Shown here piece by piece: positions 15,791-24,900 of a stretch of DNA of 51,752 nt. Below the pieces are notes generated by a model. The model saw nothing but the letters and a program-made list of their open reading frames with translations, was not told the DNA's origin and did not search any database. A program made the position numbers and the translations under genes. Position 1 is the stretch's first letter; each line of letters begins with the position of its first letter. The stretch is taken from positions 1 to 51,752 of IMG/VR virus record IMGVR_UViG_3300004463_000209; one strand, 5' to 3'. Origin of the DNA: a virus.

Positions 15791-16289
15791 ATGAAGACAT
15801 TAGTCTTCGATCCCTAGTGGAAACTATGGTGAAAAGGAAGGGTACGGTACGACAGGTTTTGCCCTGTTTGAAAATGGTGAACTACAATTATTCAGTGATA
15901 TATTGGCTAGACATGCGGATAGTAAGCAAGAATACTTTTCGTATCATCGTGATTTAATTGAAACTGAGTTTCCTGATATAATAGTTTGTGAGTCATACGA
16001 TTTATTCGGTCACAAAGCTAAGCAACAGTCGGGCAGTGACTTAGGTACTGCTCAATTGGTGGGATACATTATGATGATTGCGTATGACATGAAGATAAAA
16101 TTTGTACTCCAATCACCTAGTCAGAAAACAAGAGTTGCAGACCCCATCTTAGTTAAAGAAGGTGTATTCGAGAAACGAGGAAATAAATACTACTGTCAAG
16201 GTGAACTCACAAATATGCACATGCGGGACAGCATTAGACATGGTATATTCTTTCATAGATACAATAAGGAGTGGAAAAATGACAATTAA
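15791..16289 (+). CDS. RuvC-like Holliday-junction resolvase, requires +1 frameshift at CCC TAG T
   Basis: ATG 15791 (after AAAGGAAG) encodes MKTLVFDP and then meets TAG at 15815-15817. Skipping T15815 gives DPSGNYGEKEGYGTTGFALF and a 165-residue product that runs to 16289. FDPSG supplies the first catalytic Asp of RuvC-type RNase H-fold nucleases, and IIVCESYDLF carries the second acid (Glu). The second frame has no ATG near its start and would lose the catalytic Asp, so both parts are needed. A 6-bp hairpin (GAAGAC-ATTA-GTCTTC, 15793-15808) precedes the slip site. Programmed recoding is preferred to decay, because the same heptamer occurs at 26297-26303. Confidence 0.75.
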
Positions 16290-16503
16290 AGATCGTATTA
16301 ATAAGTTATTAGATCAGCAAAACGCTAAGGGATTAGCTGAATACGGTATTTCCTTAGATGATGTAGATGTGAACTCCTACGATTGGAAGAATGAGATGAT
16401 TATGGAACTCATAGATGCTCTCCAATATCAAACTAAGGAAGTCATTCGTTTGGAAAAAGAATTAAAAGTAGCAAATCATGAACTACGATGGAGGGGATAT
16501 TAA
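16279..16503 (+). CDS. Small helical hypothetical protein, 74 aa
   Basis: ATG 16279 follows TAAGGAG inside the end of the resolvase gene, overlapping it by 11 bases. The product (MTIKDRINKLLDQQNAKG) is an alpha-helical protein ending in a coiled-coil stretch (KEVIRLEKELKVANHELRW). Its stop overlaps the ThyX-like start (TAATG). No family named. Confidence 0.7.
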   Translation: MTIKDRINKLLDQQNAKGLAEYGISLDDVDVNSYDWKNEMIMELIDALQYQTKEVIRLEKELKVANHELRWRGY

Positions 16504-17321
16504 TGATTACAACTAAGGATGGATTATTGACTTACGTAGGGGATACATTTGAAATTCGGGTCACTCGTTATAGTGACCCTGAACGTTTAAACTTGGCTCG
16601 TAATGCTGCTCGTTATTTGGCTAAACCGGATGTAAACAACATACGAAGACCACTTAATATACTTAGAATGGGACACGTTCCTGCGATTTTCAGAGGTGAA
16701 CATGTGGAGTTCGAGTTTCATGGAGTTAGCAAAGAAGTCTATGACCATTTGATTGTATATATGACTGCTGACCTTAGAGTGTCAGGAGGAAATAGGGCAA
16801 ACACAAGTGATGATGTTACCTACCCTAGCGACAAAATGAAGGATGAATGGCGAGTAAAACAAATGGTCGATGAGTCATTCAATCGCTATGAAGTTCTTCT
16901 TGAAACAGGTGAAACACCACAGGTTGCCCGTAGTGCCATGCCTGTAGCAGCTAAGTTGAATACATTCGTATATCAGTGGAACTTCTTAACATTGGGGGCA
17001 TCCATTTTCCCTCAACGTATTTGGCAAGTAGGAGCGCAAGGGAATACGAAAAAAGTTGTTCAAGGTCTATGGGAACTATGTCGTTTCCATGATAACGAAC
17101 TATGGGATGCTTTCTATGAATGTTGTGGGGTTCCTGCGATTGAGTGGAGTGAGGTTCGTAGAAAGCTAGGGAAGAAAAAGGTTACACTTGGTCAAATGTT
17201 CAATATGTTAGCTGATTTACAGTACAAGGCGAACCAAGAAGGAAATTTGGACGAGGTTGGAGAAATGTTACTTGAGGACTTCTTGAAGAAGGAATACGGG
17301 AAACAACATTCTATGTGGTGA
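16503..17321 (+). CDS. ThyX-like protein with altered signature motif
   Basis: Flavin-dependent thymidylate synthase makes dTMP from dUMP. The fold pattern is recognisable over 272 residues: GHVPAIFRGEHVEFEFHGVS corresponds to the ThyX substrate-binding segment, and ETPQVARSAMPVAAKLNTFV with AQGNTKKVVQ to the C-terminal part. However, the RHRx7S signature is not intact; the equivalent stretch reads TADLRVSGGNRAN. It may be a divergent active enzyme or one with a changed activity. ATG 16503 follows GGAGGGG. Its neighbour PhoH and a distant dUTPase fit nucleotide metabolism. Confidence 0.6.
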   Translation: MITTKDGLLTYVGDTFEIRVTRYSDPERLNLARNAARYLAKPDVNNIRRPLNILRMGHVPAIFRGEHVEFEFHGVSKEVYDHLIVYMTADLRVSGGNRANTSDDVTYPSDKMKDEWRVKQMVDESFNRYEVLLETGETPQVARSAMPVAAKLNTFVYQWNFLTLGASIFPQRIWQVGAQGNTKKVVQGLWELCRFHDNELWDAFYECCGVPAIEWSEVRRKLGKKKVTLGQMFNMLADLQYKANQEGNLDEVGEMLLEDFLKKEYGKQHSMW

Positions 17322-17334
17322 GGAGGACAATACA

Positions 17335-17550
17335 ATGGATGAGGATAACATTCGATACGTTGAATTTAGTGAAGCTAAGATGGGTAAATTCATGTTCGAG
17401 AGATTAATTGCTGAATACGGCTACTGCATAGACAAAGAACTTGAGAACGCAATTGCAGCCATTGTATTTGATTACTTAGACGGACTAGGGATTCTAGACT
17501 ACGTTGAATATGAGGACATTGACGAGGAGGATGACGATGCCACTTCCTGA
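17335..17550 (+). CDS. Acidic small protein, 71 aa
   Basis: ATG 17335 follows GAGGAGG. The product is very acidic, ending DIDEEDDDATS, with a helical core (FMFERLIAEYGYCIDKEL). It overlaps the PhoH-like start by 14 bases. Acidic phage proteins of this size often act as inhibitors or DNA mimics, but nothing specific supports that here. Confidence 0.7.
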   Translation: MDEDNIRYVEFSEAKMGKFMFERLIAEYGYCIDKELENAIAAIVFDYLDGLGILDYVEYEDIDEEDDDATS

Positions 17551-18163
17551 ACATAACATGTTTTTCGGGATTAATTTGAGTGAAGAACAGAGGGAATACG
17601 CTGATAGCATATTTGACCACACTTTGACCATTACTGATTCCATATCAGGTAGTGGTAAAACTACCGTAGCAGTAGGATGTGCTAAGATTCTTCAGAAGAA
17701 ATTATATTATGTATTCGCTCCTGTTCAAGAGAAGGAATTAGGTTTCACTCCTGGTGACGTTGAGGAAAAGGTCGAAAAGTATCTTTCTCCACTGTACGAT
17801 GCCTTAGAGGAAATAGGGGAAACTCCCGAAAAAGTCATATTCACTAAAAAAGAATTTAGACCTCATGCTTGGGTTTATCCTGTTCCACATACGTTCCTTA
17901 GAGGTTGTAACTTCAAAGATGCAGTTGTTATCTTAGAAGAAGTACAAAATATGACGGAGCATGAAATTCGTAAGATACTCACACGTTGTCATGATTCATG
18001 TACGGTTATAATGATAGGTCACCAAAAACAAACGGATATACCTCTTCATAAGAGTGGATTCCCTAAGTATAAAGAAGCTGCTAAGGGTCAATGGTTCGCT
18101 AAGATCGTAACTTTAACGAAGGACTACAGAGGAAACTTAGCTAGATGGGCTGACAATGTTTAA
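17537..18163 (+). CDS. PhoH-like ATPase
   Basis: A 208-residue P-loop ATPase of the PhoH family, common in phages and probably an RNA- or DNA-dependent ATPase. Walker A SISGSGKTTVAV is near residue 36, and the Walker B region VVILEEVQNM has Glu-Glu in place of the usual Asp-Glu. The later GHQKQTD resembles the family's sensor motif GDxxQ. ATG 17537 follows GAGGAGG. The gene's 3' end contains a consensus promoter (18150-18178) for a downstream RNA. Confidence 0.78.
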   Translation: MPLPEHNMFFGINLSEEQREYADSIFDHTLTITDSISGSGKTTVAVGCAKILQKKLYYVFAPVQEKELGFTPGDVEEKVEKYLSPLYDALEEIGETPEKVIFTKKEFRPHAWVYPVPHTFLRGCNFKDAVVILEEVQNMTEHEIRKILTRCHDSCTVIMIGHQKQTDIPLHKSGFPKYKEAAKGQWFAKIVTLTKDYRGNLARWADNV

Positions 18164-18178
18164 CAGACATGCTATAAT
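18150..18178 (+). promoter_or_regulatory. Strong promoter inside the PhoH 3' end
   Basis: CTGACA (18150-18155), 17-base spacer, TATAAT (18173-18178), with TG at 18170-18171 forming an extended -10 element. No rightward ORF follows before the terminator at 18264, so it appears to serve a noncoding RNA. Confidence 0.8.
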
Positions 18179-18184
18179 ATTCTT

Positions 18185-18290
18185 ACTATATCTTATTTAT
18201 CAGGAGAGGTTAGTAGGCTTCTCCTTCCGATGGTGATTTGTCCCACCATTTGAGAATTAGAAAAGCAGCCTCATGGCTGCTTCTTTTTTG
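18185..18290 (+). ncRNA. Predicted phage small RNA, about 105 nt
   Basis: The segment is bounded by an extended -10 promoter and a Rho-independent terminator, and contains no plausible ORF. Two further stems precede the terminator: AGGAGA with TCTCCT near 18202-18224, and ATGGTG with CACCAT near 18230-18249. The AGGAGA arm could pair with ribosome sites. The order promoter, hairpins, terminator is that of a free trans-acting sRNA; it also runs antisense into the holin gene's 3' end. Confidence 0.65.
18264..18290. terminator. Rho-independent terminator (rightward, partly bidirectional)
   Basis: AGCAGCC (18264-18270), TCAT loop, GGCTGCT (18275-18281), followed by TCTTTTTT. On the other strand TTTTCTAATT follows the stem, so it can also end the leftward late transcript just after the holin. 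Confidence 0.9.
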
Positions 18291-18486
18291 TCAATGAATC
18301 TTTTAATTTATTATATGAGGTTGTCTTATAAATAATACCACCTACTGTCACAATAAAACCAATTACATTCAGGTAAGCATCTAATTCCTCATCCGATAAG
18401 GGATACCCTAGTGAAGCGGAGATGACCTTGATGGAACCCGCTAATGACACTAATAGGATAAACCATTCCTTTGATCTATAGTTCAT
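18271..18486 (-). CDS. Holin, SPP1/phi11-like
   Basis: A 71-residue membrane protein with two hydrophobic segments (EWFILLVSLAGSIKVISASL and YLNVIGFIVTVGGIIYKT) and a basic C-terminus (KDSLTKKKQP). This topology and the GIIYxxTS motif match small Gram-positive phage holins, which open the membrane so that endolysin reaches the wall. It is the last late gene; ribosome site GGAGGG precedes ATG 18486. The upstream intergenic carries ACAGAATACGGCTTT, also found before the 32299 tailspike. Confidence 0.75.
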   Translation of the reverse strand: MNYRSKEWFILLVSLAGSIKVISASLGYPLSDEELDAYLNVIGFIVTVGGIIYKTTSYNKLKDSLTKKKQP

Positions 18487-18496
18487 ATTATCCCTC

Positions 18497-18516
18497 CAAA
18501 GCCGTATTCTGTTGTA
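18497..18516 (-). repeat. ACAACAGAATACGGCTTT repeat, copy 2
   Basis: Second copy, directly after the tailspike 2 stop and before the holin ribosome site. It shares 18 or more bases with the copy at 32327-32346. Confidence 0.8.
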
Positions 18517-18524
18517 TTTTACCT

Positions 18525-20432
18525 TTACTCTAACACGTAATAATTTCGCGTAATTGTATTAGCAACGCCAGCATAACCAACTAAATCAAATGTAAAATAA
18601 CGATTTGTTAAAGCTCCAATTGATACCGTTGCATACTTGAATACTTTTCCGTTCGACATTTTTGCAAATACCCTCATGTTTGAAGTGTTTGCCACAAGAG
18701 ATATTGCAAGTTCAACGGTTTCACTAGCAGTTGGAGTATATGAAAATGTCATTGTATCAGTACCGTTGATTCGTACCGTGAAATTATTGGCTACAACAGG
18801 TAAAGTTAAGCACACTGTCAACGTTTTCTTCCCTGAGACAGGGAATCTTACACGGGAGTTAGAATAAATAGTTGAGTTTGTATCGGATGCAATCGTGAAA
18901 AACGCACATCCTTGGTCAAATTGTTCACTGCCCGAAAAATCGTGATTCCCCTTGATCCTAAGAGAACCTAATTCAGCATCCATTACATCGTAATAATTAA
19001 AAGAATTTCCGTTTATAGTGTTATCTTCATAATAAGTTGAACTATCTTTTTGGATTGGAATTCTATTGCAATTAAAAATATTGTTATTAGTAACGATATT
19101 TTTTGTTCCGTAAATAGAGAGAGCGGGGGAATTGTCGTGACAAATAATCGTGTTACTCTTAACCGACATTGTTCCTCTGGTGCAACCCATTATTGAACCT
19201 GCTCCACTTCTGTTTCCGTCAATTAAAGTGCAGTTTTCAATCGTAGTGTATAAAGCATCAACGGAAGTAACTGAACTTCCTGTTCCTCCAAAATGAAGAG
19301 TGGAATTTCTTAAAGTATTGAATGCTCCATTATTAAACGTAAATCCTACATCACTGTTAACTAAACTTCCAACACGAAAATATCTCAAATTTTCCATAAC
19401 GTTCATATATTGAAATTCGCAGTTATCAGATGTTCCACCGTGATAATTTCCATAGCAATTTCTGAATTTAGTAAATGCAGACAGGTTACTTCCTACAGGC
19501 GTAGAACCATAAAACTTAATATTTTCGAATAAACTTTCATAACATGAAGTGAAAAGTACGTACCAGCCAGAAGAAGCACTGTCCACCGCTTGCTCTAAAA
19601 ACAAATCATGAACATATAAATTCCTGCCCACATAAACAGTCTTATTAATTCCATATGTCGCAGCACTAAACATATTGTCAAAAATAGTAAGGTTGGCAAT
19701 ATTGGTTTGACCACTTACAAAACCATCAAGTAAAATTCCGTATTTAAGTGTTATAACACCTGTAGAACTATTGATAGAACGTACTTCGTCAATCTGCTGA
19801 TACAGAGGATTGTGATCTCCTTGCTCGACACTTCGGACGAGTACGATGTCACCAACGTTAAATTTACTTACGTTAGATGTTGCAATAGTTACATCTCTTG
19901 AACCTTTTGCAAACGATGTAACTGCGTAATAAGGTGCTTCTTTACAGGAGTTGGAATGATAAGTATCACCATAAACACCAGCAACAAGAACCATTCTATT
20001 CGCACCTGTTGCAGTAGTATTTGTGATTTTAGAAGTCTCACCATCTCCGTAGAATTCTTGATTTTGGTATAAAAATAGCGGAGAAGTTATTTTATACACT
20101 CCACTTGGCACATAGATTTTCTTATTACAATCAATGGCATTTTGGATAAATGTTGTGCAATCAGTTGTACCGTCTCCAACTGCTCCATATCTCCTGATAT
20201 CTCCGTAAGGGTAACTTTTATTGACCACTTTATTCCCTTCGGTTCCTAAAATAGGATATTTTGTAGTCGTTGCTAAATCTTGCTGCACAATCCCAATTGT
20301 GTCGTCAATTCCACTAAGGCGACCACTAAGGGAACCATTGGAACCCCTAGCAGCTAAAACCTCTCCACCATACGTTCTCATATCTGCTAATTCGGTTAAG
20401 GAGACATCATTTGTTGAAATAACTTTAACCAT
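18525..20432 (-). CDS. Tailspike 2, pectate-lyase-like beta-helix
   Basis: A 635-residue receptor-binding protein. Residues 1-50 (STNDVSLTELADMR) match the N-terminus of the other tailspike (30587-32299) and probably attach it to the virion. RRYGAVGDGTTDCTTFIQNA starts a pectate-lyase superfamily beta-helix, carrying repeated N-rich turns (TIENCTL, IVTNNNIFNCN). The C-terminal 120 residues look like a beta-sandwich tip. Such spikes bind or cut surface polysaccharide. ATG 20432 follows GGGAGGTG. Separated from the first tailspike by about 10 kb. Confidence 0.82.
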   Translation of the reverse strand: MVKVISTNDVSLTELADMRTYGGEVLAARGSNGSLSGRLSGIDDTIGIVQQDLATTTKYPILGTEGNKVVNKSYPYGDIRRYGAVGDGTTDCTTFIQNAIDCNKKIYVPSGVYKITSPLFLYQNQEFYGDGETSKITNTTATGANRMVLVAGVYGDTYHSNSCKEAPYYAVTSFAKGSRDVTIATSNVSKFNVGDIVLVRSVEQGDHNPLYQQIDEVRSINSSTGVITLKYGILLDGFVSGQTNIANLTIFDNMFSAATYGINKTVYVGRNLYVHDLFLEQAVDSASSGWYVLFTSCYESLFENIKFYGSTPVGSNLSAFTKFRNCYGNYHGGTSDNCEFQYMNVMENLRYFRVGSLVNSDVGFTFNNGAFNTLRNSTLHFGGTGSSVTSVDALYTTIENCTLIDGNRSGAGSIMGCTRGTMSVKSNTIICHDNSPALSIYGTKNIVTNNNIFNCNRIPIQKDSSTYYEDNTINGNSFNYYDVMDAELGSLRIKGNHDFSGSEQFDQGCAFFTIASDTNSTIYSNSRVRFPVSGKKTLTVCLTLPVVANNFTVRINGTDTMTFSYTPTASETVELAISLVANTSNMRVFAKMSNGKVFKYATVSIGALTNRYFTFDLVGYAGVANTITRNYYVLE

Positions 20433-20446
20433 TTAGACACCTCCCA

Positions 20447-20722
20447 TTAGTATAAAGCTAAGATGGATGTTGCAGTTGTTCCAGTTGACTTCACTCTTGA
20501 AACTGCGATAGGGTGAGTAACTCCAACCGCTAATGCTGTTAATGTTACGGCGCTCCCATCTGCCATTAGAACAGCTACGTTACCCGCTGCACCGATATAC
20601 AATCCTCTAGTAACTCCACCTGATAAATCAGTTGAATCATTCGGAGTAACCGCACTTGCTTTTTGAAACCCTATAGCTTCTGTTCTTGAACCATAACTTT
20701 TATCTGTTAATTCTCTAGCCAT
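20447..20722 (-). CDS. Virion spike-base/decoration-like protein, 91 aa
   Basis: Sequence pattern AVTPNDSTDL...GLYIGAAGNVAVLMADG...ATSILALY resembles small beta-rich phage proteins annotated as spike base proteins (RCAP_Rcc01079-like) of gene-transfer agents and phages. Located between endolysin and tailspike 2 in the leftward operon, with AGGAGG before ATG 20722. It may connect tailspike 2 to the virion; the role is inferred. Confidence 0.6.
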   Translation of the reverse strand: MARELTDKSYGSRTEAIGFQKASAVTPNDSTDLSGGVTRGLYIGAAGNVAVLMADGSAVTLTALAVGVTHPIAVSRVKSTGTTATSILALY

Positions 20723-20734
20723 TTTAAACTCCTC

Positions 20735-21652
20735 CTATCGTAATAGTTCTAAGTAATCCTTACCTTCAGTATCGTTGGAATACATCCAACCTTTATTTCC
20801 TTTATCATCTATGAGGACTTGATGCCAACCGTTACCCAAGTTAGCAACAACGTTGTATTTTTCATCTTCTTTAGCTTTCTTAATCACATCGAATTGAGTT
20901 CCGGCATCTGAGCGAATATTCAAGACAGGAACCTTTACTCGAACTACACCGATGATTGGACTAGGAATTGAACTTTTAAGTGCTGAGATTGTAGCGGTTC
21001 CGGCTAATCCATCAACCACTAACCCCTTGTCAGATTGGAATTTGCGAACCTGAGCATCCGTCTTATCACCGAATTCCCCATCCACTTCACCTACGTTGTA
21101 ACCAACTTGATTCAACAAGGACTGAAGTTCTTTGACAGCATCCCCGCTATCACCTTTTTCCAAATAAGTCTTAGGTTGAGAAACTACGGAAGTGGAATCA
21201 CCATTGTAAGGTTTGATTTTCTCACCATCTACTACATTGTAAAGTTCAAAGTGAGGATAGTCTTTGAATCCTCTCCAATCTCCACCCCATTTGAAACCCT
21301 TAGCTTTCATAGCAGCTACGATCTTTTTAAAACCATCAGTTGTCTCATCCCAAATGGCATCCGAACCATCTTCAGTATATTGGAATAAGTCTACCGCTAC
21401 TCCGTAGTTGTGGTTAGATTGTCCACCTTTTGCGTTCGTCACTTTCTTACCAGGAGTAGTTCGACCTTGAGCATACAGAGCATTTTGTTCCGCAAATGAA
21501 CGGAAAGCAGGATTACCAATTCCAACATAGATTCCTAGTTTGTACATTTCTTCAATTACTTGACGAGTCTTGTCAGCAGTTTCTTTGTTCATTCCAGGGT
21601 CATTCAATTTACGATTTGCTTTTTCTAACAACGAATCTAAGGTCATAGTCAT
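20735..21652 (-). CDS. Endolysin: M15 peptidase, PG-binding and SH3 domains
   Basis: A 305-residue modular lysin. The N-terminal VanY/CwlK-like L-alanoyl-D-glutamate peptidase has the zinc motifs SNHNYGVAVD (HxxxxxxD) and YPHFEL. The middle holds a peptidoglycan-binding_1 domain (KGDSGDAVKELQSLL through FGDKTDAQVRKFQSDKGL). The C-terminus is a bacterial SH3 domain (LNIRSDAGTQFDVI, GWMYSN). No signal peptide, so export depends on a holin. It lies between the XhlA-like protein and tailspike 2 genes. Confidence 0.92.
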   Translation of the reverse strand: MTMTLDSLLEKANRKLNDPGMNKETADKTRQVIEEMYKLGIYVGIGNPAFRSFAEQNALYAQGRTTPGKKVTNAKGGQSNHNYGVAVDLFQYTEDGSDAIWDETTDGFKKIVAAMKAKGFKWGGDWRGFKDYPHFELYNVVDGEKIKPYNGDSTSVVSQPKTYLEKGDSGDAVKELQSLLNQVGYNVGEVDGEFGDKTDAQVRKFQSDKGLVVDGLAGTATISALKSSIPSPIIGVVRVKVPVLNIRSDAGTQFDVIKKAKEDEKYNVVANLGNGWHQVLIDDKGNKGWMYSNDTEGKDYLELLR

Positions 21653-21689
21653 TTGTATTCACTCTCCCTTTATCTCTAGTATACAACAA

Positions 21690-21893
21690 TTACAATCCTT
21701 TTTGTATTAAAAACACTATAATGGCAATCATACCACTAACTCCTGCTGTAACAACTGCACCTGTAATCATCCTACGAACCCAACGAGTATCTTCACGAAT
21801 ATCTTTAATGTTCTCTTTAACATCAGCCATATCGTTCTCCAATACACTCACTCGAATTTTTAGGTCTACAATTTCTTGGTCAACGTTCGCCAT
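21690..21893 (-). CDS. xhlA: XhlA/hemolysin-type membrane protein
   Basis: A 67-residue protein with an N-terminal coiled coil (VDLKIRVSVLENDMADVKEN) and a C-terminal single membrane span (ITGAVVTAGVSGMIAIIVFLI). This is the layout of XhlA, which works with the holin and endolysin in PBSX-like prophages. AGGAGG precedes ATG 21893. The gene is immediately upstream of the endolysin, completing a lysis set. Confidence 0.82.
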   Translation of the reverse strand: MANVDQEIVDLKIRVSVLENDMADVKENIKDIREDTRWVRRMITGAVVTAGVSGMIAIIVFLIQKGL

Positions 21894-21920
21894 TTCAATA
21901 CCTCCTAGATTCCCATTCCC

Positions 21921-24900
21921 CTACTGTTGAGGGGAATAGGTGTTAGGCAAGAACAAACTTCTCAAGGCATCCGTAATTGTAACATCCTCATTGAACATAG
22001 GTTTCGACAACTTCCCGAAAATACCTGTTTGATTCGCCAAATAGCTTGCTAATTTTTGATTATCGTAATCTCCTGTTTTCGCATAGTTGTAATCAATCGG
22101 TTTACCATTGTAGAATTGTTTATTTGCCCAATACTCCATAGGAACCTTCATGAATGGATTCAAGCTACCACCTAAGAATTTAATTCCATCCATAGGTGTT
22201 AGATTTCCAAGAGAACCTAAGTCCTGAATCGGTAATCTAGGGTCAACGTATTGATTTGTAAATGGAAGTCTAAGTCCTGTATTCCGCATGAATTCAGGTA
22301 GGTTTTCCGAGTCATCACCCTGTAGGTCTGTAATCACTTTATGGTAAGCAGCAGCATACTTCGGATTACTCATCAATCCTTTGAGTTGTAGCGGAATGTT
22401 TCGCTTCATCCAGTTCCAGAATGGGAACGGAACCTTAGCCAATCGGTCAGCTTTTGTAATCTCATTGTAGTTGAATAGGTATTTCCGAACTGACTCTCCG
22501 GCCTTCTCAAAGCTACCTGTTTTCTTGTAAACATCTACGAAGTGAGCCAAACGAGTGAGATCATCACTGTTTTCCCCATGTTTGGAAATGAATTTCGCAT
22601 ATCCATTATTCATGATGAACTTCTCATTGAACTTATCTATGATGTTCGTAGCTTCTCTCTTCGGTAAGAAGTCAGCCGAGAAACCATTTAGGACTCCACG
22701 TTGAGCAGCTTCATTAAATATCTTCTCATCTGTTCCCTCAAGTTTACCGCTACCGAATTTACGAATGAGACTGAAAGCATCCGTATATGACTTAGGTTTG
22801 ATTCCCGCCATAACGTTATTCGCTACGTTACCAATGAAGTTGTTTAGATAATGGACAGGAACATAGGAAGTTACAAACTGTCTCCATACATTCGTAGCAG
22901 ATACAAGATGGTCAACTAATTTGTTCATTCCTTGATCGGTGAATATCTCTTCAGCCTGTTTAAATGACTTCAGTACATCAGGGTGCATGTAGTTTGACTT
23001 ACCCTCTAAGCCAAATGCCTTAGCTTCTTCAGGAGTTAGTTTCTTCAATCCTTCCGTAATGCGGTCATTTTCTGTAATCTTTCCACTCCGAGAATACAGT
23101 AGACCGTCTTTCTTCAGATTGTTTTGAATCTCCTTCATAGCAGAAGACTTAACTCCCGCATAAAAACGTTGAGCAAAGGCATCTATCGGATTACGCTCAA
23201 ACATGTTGGATAGAATGTCAATCTTCTCCTGAAGTGCATCAGCTTTATCAGGGTCTTTTTCATTATCCAACTGCTTCATCATACCGTAGATTTTCTCATC
23301 TACTTCCGCTAAGGTCTTAGCACCTTGACGTTGACGATTGTTCTTGAGGTCTGAAGATTTCCCGATAATCTTTCCAATGTCAGGGTCATTTTCATACTTC
23401 TTAGCTGCATACGCTAAGTCTGCATCTTGACCTTTCTTAATCATGTGAGGGAAGTAATTCTTGATAGTGTTATCTAACGCACCTGATTTCCCTTCCATCT
23501 TAGCCATTTGAGCAAATACAGGTTTCATATAATTTGCAATTGCATTTAGCTTCTGCACCTTTTCACTCGTCAATCCCTTTCGAGAAGCCCATTCATCTAA
23601 GGACTTCTTACCAGGAAAACGATTCTGAATGATGTAAGGTACAGTTTTCAACTCTTCATCCGACAAGCCTTTTCTCATATTCTGTAACTTGTCATAGTGT
23701 TTTTGGATAATATGTCTCATGCCGGACTGTTTTGTGTAGCCATCCTGCAAATACTCTCCTGCTTTAGAAGCTAGGACATTGGAACTTGCGACATGTCGAG
23801 CATTGAACTTATCTAAGAATGGGAGTTTCTCACGTAATCCATCTCCAACCTTAGAAGTTCCTCCGGCATCCAAGTGGTATTTCCGACTTGTCAGCGCATT
23901 ACGAACGTCCTTTTCAAACTGGACATTGGATGTTCTTCCAATCTTCGTTTGAGTACGTTCAACCTTATGCGGTTTCTTCACTGGATTCACATACGGAACA
24001 TTGTGGTCATCCAATAACCTAGAACCGCTAGGGTAGTTATGATTAGGGTTCATGTCCTTCTTCATTCTCGCTACGATGTTTTCCCCTTTAGGGAGATCAT
24101 TTATGATATTATCTAAGGATACTTTCTTAGGTTGCGTATAGCCTTTTTTAATCATGTCGTAGGTTGCTTTTTCTAAGAACTTATCGAACTTAGCACCCTT
24201 AGATGCACTCATTTGTTTTGGCACACCTTTTGTTTTCTTAGGGAAATGTTTCCCTAATTCCTTCATGATTTCCGCTTGAGATTTCATGACAGGAGGTGTT
24301 ACCTTCAGTCCTTTTTCCATAACAGGACTTGAAATTCCATCAGTGATATAATCACCTGTATTTCTCATGAGTGTTTGGACTGTCTTGTTCAAATGTTCAA
24401 ATTGGTCATTCGTGAGTTCACCGAAGTTATTCACTCCATAGTGTTTCTTCACGATGTTTTTATCAGCAACACCTACGGAATTCAGTAAGTTTTCTACTGC
24501 TCTTGCGTTTTCAGAACCAATTTGTTTGAACTCACGCTTCATCCATTGAGGTTTTTTACCAACGCCTTTTACCATGTTCGTGAATGGGACATTGATTGCA
24601 AACAAGGAATCATCCATAGCTTTACGAGCAGGATTCGCTAACTCCGCAATTCGTTGTTCAATATCAGAGTAGGCTTTTGAACCTTCTTTGACCTTTCCTG
24701 AAGCAACTAAGTCATCCAATGTACGGTAGACATTCTTTCCCGCTTCGATTCCATGTTCAGCAGCCAAAGCAGTATTCAATCCCTTAGTAGCTTTGAGTCC
24801 TGCTTTTAATGCTCCTGCTCCACCGCCACTAATGAGGTTGAGTGGGTCGAGAACTAAGTCTCCGGCTAACCCGCCCCATGTTAAAGCAGCTTTATTTTTA

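Noticed and set aside
15791-15817. RuvC-like gene as a pseudogene through a sequencing error
   Set aside because: Considered, but an identical heptamer breaks a second intact gene and both downstream frames are long and conserved in pattern; kept as programmed frameshift with moderate confidence.
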